Part shown: one piece after another, positions 5,922-10,154 of the stretch
How positions within the stretch are numbered: position 1 is the stretch's first letter
Layout: each line of letters opens with the position of its first letter
NCBI GenBank assembly: GCA_036559665.1
Contig: DATBSS010000296.1
Location: 1 to 10,154 of the forward strand
Direction of reading: 5' to 3'
Source: DASRBA01 sp036559665
GTDB lineage: Bacteria; Myxococcota; Myxococcia; Myxococcales; Myxococcaceae
DNA length: 10,154 bases
Program-made: the position numbers and the translations under genes
The notes under the pieces: model-generated
Seen by the model: the letters and a program-made list of their open reading frames with translations, nothing else
Told to the model about the DNA's origin: nothing
The model's database searches: none

Positions 5922-6501
5922 TGCTCTCCCGGCTGACCCCACCGATCATGTTGGCGAGGTCCTGCTGCGTGAGCCGCGGCAAATGGATCGCGCCGGCCGG
6001 CCCAGGCTGGCCGACGGTCTTCGCCAGCTCCAGCAGGGCCTGCGCCAGCCGGCCCCGCACGTCCAGGAAGGCCACGTCGTGCACCAGGCCCGTGATGCGG
6101 CGGACCCGCCGGCTCAGCGAGACCAGCAGTTGCATCATCAGCTCCTTCCGCTCGCCGGCGTAGCGAAGGAAGGCGTCGCGCGGCAGCAGCAGGAGCTGGG
6201 TCTCCTCGCGGGCGACGGCGTCCGCGGAGCGCGGTTCGCCATCGATGATGGCCAGCTCGCCGAAGACGTCCCCGCGGCCCAGCATCGAGAGGATGACCTC
6301 CTTGCCGCCCGGCGACGTCAGCCGGATGGCGACCCCTCCCTTGCGGACGATGCAGAGGGCGTTCCCCACGTCGCCCACGTGGAAGATGATCTCTCCATCC
6401 GCGTACTGGCGCTGGAGGAGCAACGACGCCAGACCCTCCAGCTCCTCGGAAGGCAGGCCGCTGAAGAGCGCGACCTTGGACAGGAGCGCCGCGTAGGACA
6501 T
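5812..6501 (-). CDS. Crp/Fnr-family transcriptional regulator
   Basis: The protein has 229 residues with the CRP layout. Residues about 10-115 are a cyclic-nucleotide-binding beta-roll. Its phosphate-binding cassette FGELAIIDGEPRSA (80-93) keeps Glu82, Arg91 and Ser92, which in CRP contact the ribose and phosphate of cAMP, so a cyclic nucleotide ligand is plausible. Residues about 115-140 are the dimerisation helix. The C-terminal winged helix (LTQQDLANMIGGVSRESINKWL, 177-198) has recognition helix S-R191-E192-S-I-N-K196, equivalent to R180, E181 and R185 of E. coli CRP. This predicts GTGA-type half-sites. There is no N-terminal Cys cluster, so it is not an FNR-type oxygen sensor. No good ribosome binding site precedes ATG 6501. 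It is divergent from the fucA-like gene (62-bp gap), and its 3' end overlaps the kinase gene by 110 bp. The tandem TGTGA-type sites at 4506-4544 are the obvious candidate target. Confidence 0.95.
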   Translation of the reverse strand: MSYAALLSKVALFSGLPSEELEGLASLLLQRQYADGEIIFHVGDVGNALCIVRKGGVAIRLTSPGGKEVILSMLGRGDVFGELAIIDGEPRSADAVAREETQLLLLPRDAFLRYAGERKELMMQLLVSLSRRVRRITGLVHDVAFLDVRGRLAQALLELAKTVGQPGPAGAIHLPRLTQQDLANMIGGVSRESINKWLRTYEQQGILRQERGQLALLDLERLRQEIDEG

Positions 6502-6551
6502 GGCGCGGCGCAGGCTAACACGGCCGGTGCGCCGCCCGGGTGACTCGTGGT

Positions 6552-6557
6552 AGGTGG
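6552..6557 (+). promoter_or_regulatory. Ribosome binding site setting the fucA-like start at GTG 6564
   Basis: AGGTGG lies 6 nt before GTG 6564. The earlier in-frame GTG at 6540 has no such sequence before it. The alignable protein (SFLARDELITTARAMNAAGLN) also begins at 6564, so this site decides the start. Confidence 0.65.
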
Positions 6558-6563
6558 CCTGAC

Positions 6564-7223
6564 GTGAGCTTCCTGGCCCGCGACGAGCTGATCACCACCG
6601 CGCGCGCGATGAACGCGGCCGGGCTCAACGTGGGGACCTCCGGGAACCTGAGCCTGCGGACCCGCCGCGGCTTCCTGATCACCCCCACCGGGATGCCGTA
6701 CGACGCCCTGCGTCCCAGCGACATCGTCGAGGTGGGCAGGGACGGCCAGGCCTCCGGCTCGCGGCTGCCCTCCAGCGAGTGGCGGATGCACCAGGGCGTG
6801 TACGGCGGGCGCCCGGAGGTGGAGGCGATCCTCCACTGCCATTCGCCGCACGCCACGGCGCTCTCCTCGCTGCGGCGCGGCATCCCGGCGTTCCACTACA
6901 TGGTGGCGGTGGCCGGCGGGAACGACATCCGCTGCGCCCCCTACGCGACCTTCGGCACCGAGGAGCTGGCCCGGCTCGCCGTGGAGGCGCTGCGCGACCG
7001 GACCGCGTGCCTTTTGGCCAACCACGGGATGCTGGCGCTGGCGGGAACGATGGAGAAGGCGTTCAAGCTGGCCGTCGAGGTGGAGAACCTCGCGCGCCAG
7101 TACACCATCGCCCTCTCCGCCGGCGAGCCGGTCATCCTGGACGACCGCGAGATGGCGGTCGTCCTGGAGAAGTTCAAGACGTACGGGCAGCAGCCGCGCG
7201 CCTCCCGCATCCGCGTGCTCTAG
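6564..7223 (+). CDS. fucA: Class II aldolase, L-fuculose-1-phosphate aldolase-like
   Basis: The protein has 219 residues (E. coli FucA has about 215). It is a zinc-dependent class II aldolase, which in FucA cleaves L-fuculose 1-phosphate to dihydroxyacetone phosphate and L-lactaldehyde in the cytosol. Zinc ligands are visible as His91 and His93 in HCHSPHA and His154 in NHGML. The catalytic acid is Glu72 in PSSEWRMH, and Tyr112 in HYMVAVAGGN matches the active-site Tyr of FucA. The segments GLNVGTSGNLS, LITPTGMPYD, CAPYATFGTEEL and the C-terminal VVLEKFKTYG closely follow FucA, not the adducin-like or rhamnulose aldolase branches. The start is GTG 6564, chosen from its ribosome binding site. 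No fucose kinase, isomerase or permease lies nearby, so the physiological substrate may be another sugar phosphate. It is divergent from the Crp gene, but I see no CRP consensus in that 62-bp gap. Stop codons of this gene and the next are 3 bp apart. Confidence 0.88.
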   Translation: MSFLARDELITTARAMNAAGLNVGTSGNLSLRTRRGFLITPTGMPYDALRPSDIVEVGRDGQASGSRLPSSEWRMHQGVYGGRPEVEAILHCHSPHATALSSLRRGIPAFHYMVAVAGGNDIRCAPYATFGTEELARLAVEALRDRTACLLANHGMLALAGTMEKAFKLAVEVENLARQYTIALSAGEPVILDDREMAVVLEKFKTYGQQPRASRIRVL

Positions 7224-7226
7224 AAG

Positions 7227-7703
7227 CTACTGCTGCTGGAGCTGCTCGTAGATCTTCGGGAACTGGTCGCCGATGCCGCCCCAGTGCTCCACGAACTGGC
7301 CGTCCTTCACCCGCAGGACGTCCATCCCGGAGACCTGGACGGGCTTGCTGGTGGGCGGCATCTGGAAGAGGTAGCCCGTCTGGGTGCCGGTGACGGTCCA
7401 CTGGACGATGACCTTGTCGCCGTCGCCCATCAGCCCGTCCTCGCTGGAGGTGATGTCCGGGAACGCGGTGAACAGCGCCTGCATGAACTGCTTGCCGGAC
7501 TCGGGCCCCGGCGGCGTGCCCGGCGGGTTCGCGTGGCTTACGAAGTCGGGCGAGAAGTACGACTCGAACGACGAGAGGTCGTGCTGGTTCCAGACCTCCA
7601 CGTGGTACTGGTGCAGCATTTCCTTGTTGGACTCGATGCTGTCGGGGGGACGGCAGGCGGACACGGCGAGGAACAGCGCGGCGGCAAGCAGGCTTCGAGA
7701 CAT
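7227..7703 (-). CDS. SnoaL-like / ester cyclase-type lipoprotein
   Basis: The protein has 158 residues from ATG 7703, which has a clear AAGGAG ribosome binding site 7 nt upstream (7711-7716). A longer reading frame exists upstream but is unsupported. Residues 1-17 are a lipoprotein signal peptide (MSRSLLAAALFLAVSAC, lipobox VSAC, Cys17) with Arg at +2. Residues about 25-155 form a SnoaL/NTF2-like cone fold: NKEMLHQYHVEVWNQHDL, then FVSHANPPG, then FPDITSSEDGLMGDGDKVIVQW, TGTQTG and VLRVKDGQFVEHWGGIGD. This is the pattern of the ester cyclase/SnoaL-like polyketide cyclase family. In exported members the activity is generally unknown, and this one may bind a small ligand instead of cyclising a polyketide. 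It converges on the fucA-like gene and is divergent from the sigma factor gene, so co-regulation with the sigma factor is possible but unproven. Confidence 0.88.
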   Translation of the reverse strand: MSRSLLAAALFLAVSACRPPDSIESNKEMLHQYHVEVWNQHDLSSFESYFSPDFVSHANPPGTPPGPESGKQFMQALFTAFPDITSSEDGLMGDGDKVIVQWTVTGTQTGYLFQMPPTSKPVQVSGMDVLRVKDGQFVEHWGGIGDQFPKIYEQLQQQ

Positions 7704-7725
7704 GGTGAGGCTCCTTGGGGACAGC

Positions 7726-7743
7726 GGGCTCGTTTTCGAGCTC
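7726..7743. repeat. Short inverted repeat in the divergent lipoprotein/sigma factor intergenic region
   Basis: GCTCG (7728-7732), TTTT loop, CGAGC (7737-7741) is a perfect 5-bp stem. It extends by one G-T wobble and one G-C pair to 7726/7743. It sits in the 86-bp gap between the ester cyclase-like gene and the sigma factor gene. It could be an operator or have no function. On the minus strand it lies before the AAGGAG ribosome binding site, so it is not a terminator for either gene. Confidence 0.35.
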
Positions 7744-7789
7744 CGCCGGGGAGACACGGGCCGCGGGGCGCCGTTGCAATGATCCGGAT

Positions 7790-8591
7790 ATGCTCGCGCG
7801 CGTGACGACGCCGGCCAGCGCCCACCACCAGCGCGCCCGCGAGGCGCACCCCGACATCGACATCCCCGAGGCAGAGTTCGAGCGCTACCTGGCTCAGCAC
7901 CCATCGCCGGCCTCCGCCGGCCCAGAGCAATTCCACGTGGAGGACCTCTACGTCGCCTGCGGCTGCGCGCTGGGGAATGCCCAGGCCCTGGCCGCGCTGG
8001 AGCGCGATCTCACGTCAGTCGTCCCGGCAGCGATCTCCGGGCTGAACCTGGGCACCGCCGGGGTCGCCGAGGTGCTCCAGCTCATCCGCGAGAAGGTGCT
8101 GATGGGCGGCGAGGACGGCCACCCGCGCATCCTCGACTATGCCGGCCGCGCGCCGCTCAAGAGCTGGCTGCGGGCGATGGCGGTCCGGATGGGCCTGAAC
8201 TTCAAGCGCGACGAGCGGGTCCACGCGCACGAGGACGAGGAGATCCTCGACAACCTCCCCGACCCCGACGAGGACCCGGAGCTGCGCCACGTCCGCGCGC
8301 GCTACAAGAAGGAGTTCTCGGCGGCGTTCAAGGCCGCGCTGGACACCCTCACGCCCGAGGAGCGCAACATGCTCCGGCTGCACTTCGTGGAGGGCGTGCC
8401 GCTGGACAAGATCGGCAAGCTCTACGACGCCCACAAGTCCACCGTCTCCCGCTGGCTGTCGCGCGCGAGGGAGACGCTGCTGAAGGAGATCCGCCAGGTG
8501 CTGGCGGAGCGGCTCAGCCTGGCGACCACTGACGTGGACAGCCTGCTCCGGCTCGCGGTCCGCAACTTCGAGCTCAGCCTGCTCTCGGTCT

Positions 8592-8605
<14 letters not shown>
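7790..8605 (+). CDS. Sigma-70 family (ECF-like) RNA polymerase sigma factor, myxobacterial type
   Basis: The protein has 271 residues from ATG 7790. GTG 7802 is an alternative, and neither has a strong ribosome binding site. Residues about 50-140 correspond to sigma region 2, ending in ILDYAGRAPLKSWLRAMAVRMGLNFKR, where W126 and the basic helix suit -10 recognition. Residues about 145-165 are an acidic linker. Residues about 183-240 are region 4 (LTPEERNMLRLHFVEG, then LDKIGKLYDAHKSTVSRWLSRARE), the helix-turn-helix that reads the -35 element. The N-terminal extension (about 50 aa) and C-terminal tail (SLLRLAVRNFELSLLSVF) go beyond a standard ECF factor. To my recollection they match a sigma subfamily amplified in Myxococcales (TIGR03001-like). 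There is no region 3. The gene converges with a 14-bp overlap on a kinase bearing a zinc-finger anti-sigma-like domain, a plausible partner. Confidence 0.9.
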
Positions 8606-9770
<1,165 letters not shown>

Positions 9771-9776
9771 TTCAGG

Positions 9777-9782
9777 CCTCCT
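9777..9782 (-). promoter_or_regulatory. Strong ribosome binding site setting the zinc-finger kinase start at 9770
   Basis: On the minus strand AGGAGG is followed by six bases and then ATG 9770-9768. This is the best Shine-Dalgarno sequence in the window. It favours this start over the in-frame ATGs at 9752 and 9716. Confidence 0.75.
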
Positions 9783-9929
9783 CAATGCGATGACACGCGC
9801 CGCCGGCCTCCGTTGCACGAGGCACGCGCCCAGGGTCGCGACGCGCAGCGCCATGGGTGTGCAACCGTGGGCACGCCGTACAGGAAGGTGCGCGCTCGCT
9901 GGAGATCGGCCCCCTCGGGAGATGCGCTC

Positions 9930-9934
9930 GAAGG
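9930..9934 (+). promoter_or_regulatory. Ribosome binding site for the right-edge gene
   Basis: GAAGG ends 7 nt before ATG 9942. The internal in-frame ATG at 9966 has only GC-rich sequence without a Shine-Dalgarno match before it, so 9942 is the preferred start. Confidence 0.5.
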
Positions 9935-9941
9935 CCCATGC

Positions 9942-10154
9942 ATGGTCCTTGCAGTCCGCCGCGGGATGACCGCGACCCTGGCCCTTGCAAGCGCGCTCCT
10001 GCTCTCTCAGGTGGAGCAGACCGAGCAAATCAACCCGTCCGACCCCGTGCACCAGACAGTCCGCATCGCCGCCGAGGTCGCAGGAGGGCTACTCCTCGGA
10101 GGCCTGGGCGAAGTGGGCGGGGTGCTGGGGATCTGCGGGTTGACGGGGGACTTC
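9942..10154 (+). CDS. Hypothetical exported or membrane protein (5' part, runs off right edge)
   Basis: The frame is open from ATG 9942 to the last base (71 codons), with no stop seen. The N-terminus MVLAVRRGMTATLALASALLLS has two arginines followed by a hydrophobic stretch, like a Sec signal peptide or a signal anchor. Then comes a polar stretch (VEQTEQINPSDPVHQTVR) and a Gly-rich hydrophobic segment (AAEVAGGLLLGGLGEVGGVLGICG). That segment could be a glycine-zipper membrane helix or the first strand of an outer-membrane barrel. I do not recognise the family from this fragment. The start is chosen from the GAAGG ribosome binding site; ATG 9966 is the alternative. The gene is divergent from the zinc-finger kinase, with 171 bp between the two starts. 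I found no clear promoter in that gap. Confidence 0.6.
   Translation, partial: MVLAVRRGMTATLALASALLLSQVEQTEQINPSDPVHQTVRIAAEVAGGLLLGGLGEVGGVLGICGLTGDF

Noticed and set aside
7717..7744. ECF-type promoter for the ester cyclase-like gene (minus strand GGAGCTC-N15-GTCCCC)
   Set aside because: The spacing fits, but transcription would start at about 7710-7711, inside or past the AAGGAG ribosome binding site at 7711-7716. That removes a clearly used signal, and the match to GGAAC/GTC is modest.
7715..7789. Upstream extension of the sigma factor to ATG 7715
   Set aside because: It would begin inside the divergent gene's ribosome binding site. It adds a 25-residue stretch (MGTAGSFSSSAGET and onwards) with no resemblance to the family, so ATG 7790 or GTG 7802 is better.
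9812..9865. Inverted repeat GTTGCAC (9812-9818) / GTGCAAC (9859-9865) between the kinase and the right-edge gene
   Set aside because: The arms are 7 bp but 40 bp apart, with no associated promoter boxes. It could be chance, and I cannot tie it to a regulator in the window.

Overview
The window is high-GC bacterial chromosomal DNA that looks like Myxococcota (order Myxococcales). The support is Hanks-type Ser/Thr kinases fused to regulatory domains, a degenerate PilZ-like domain and a sigma-70 factor of types that are multiplied in myxobacteria, two predicted lipoproteins, and mostly G/C third codon positions. I see no mobile element, tRNA, rRNA or CRISPR array. Everything looks chromosomal. 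Taxonomy is inferred from gene content only.

Layout, left to right: a TetR-family repressor (minus, 3' end off the left edge) is divergent from a 529-aa protein (plus) that joins a Pro/Ala-rich leader, an annexin-like helical region and a DJ-1/PfpI/Hsp31-type domain. A perfect 9-bp inverted repeat overlaps a good promoter between them. Next come an AqpZ-type water channel (minus) and a large secreted beta-helix lipoprotein (minus). That lipoprotein gene is divergent from a Ser/Thr kinase with a C-terminal PilZ-like domain (plus). Their short intergenic region holds two tandem CRP-type sites, one an exact match to the CRP consensus. A Crp/Fnr regulator (minus) follows. It overlaps the kinase gene tail to tail by 110 bp and is divergent from an L-fuculose-phosphate aldolase-like gene (plus). 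A small SnoaL/ester-cyclase-like lipoprotein (minus) is divergent from an ECF-like sigma factor (plus). The sigma gene converges, with a 14-bp overlap, on a Ser/Thr kinase carrying an N-terminal zinc-finger anti-sigma-like domain (minus). A secreted or membrane protein (plus) starts at the right edge and runs out of the window.

The genes alternate strands almost one by one, so operons are nearly absent. All four convergent pairs end within 16 bp of each other or overlap. The window is rich in regulators: one TetR, one Crp/Fnr, one sigma factor and two kinases. Three local circuits are plausible: TetR with the annexin/DJ-1 protein; Crp with the beta-helix lipoprotein and the PilZ-kinase through the tandem CRP sites; and the sigma factor with the zinc-finger kinase. 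These links are inferred from position and motifs and have not been demonstrated.
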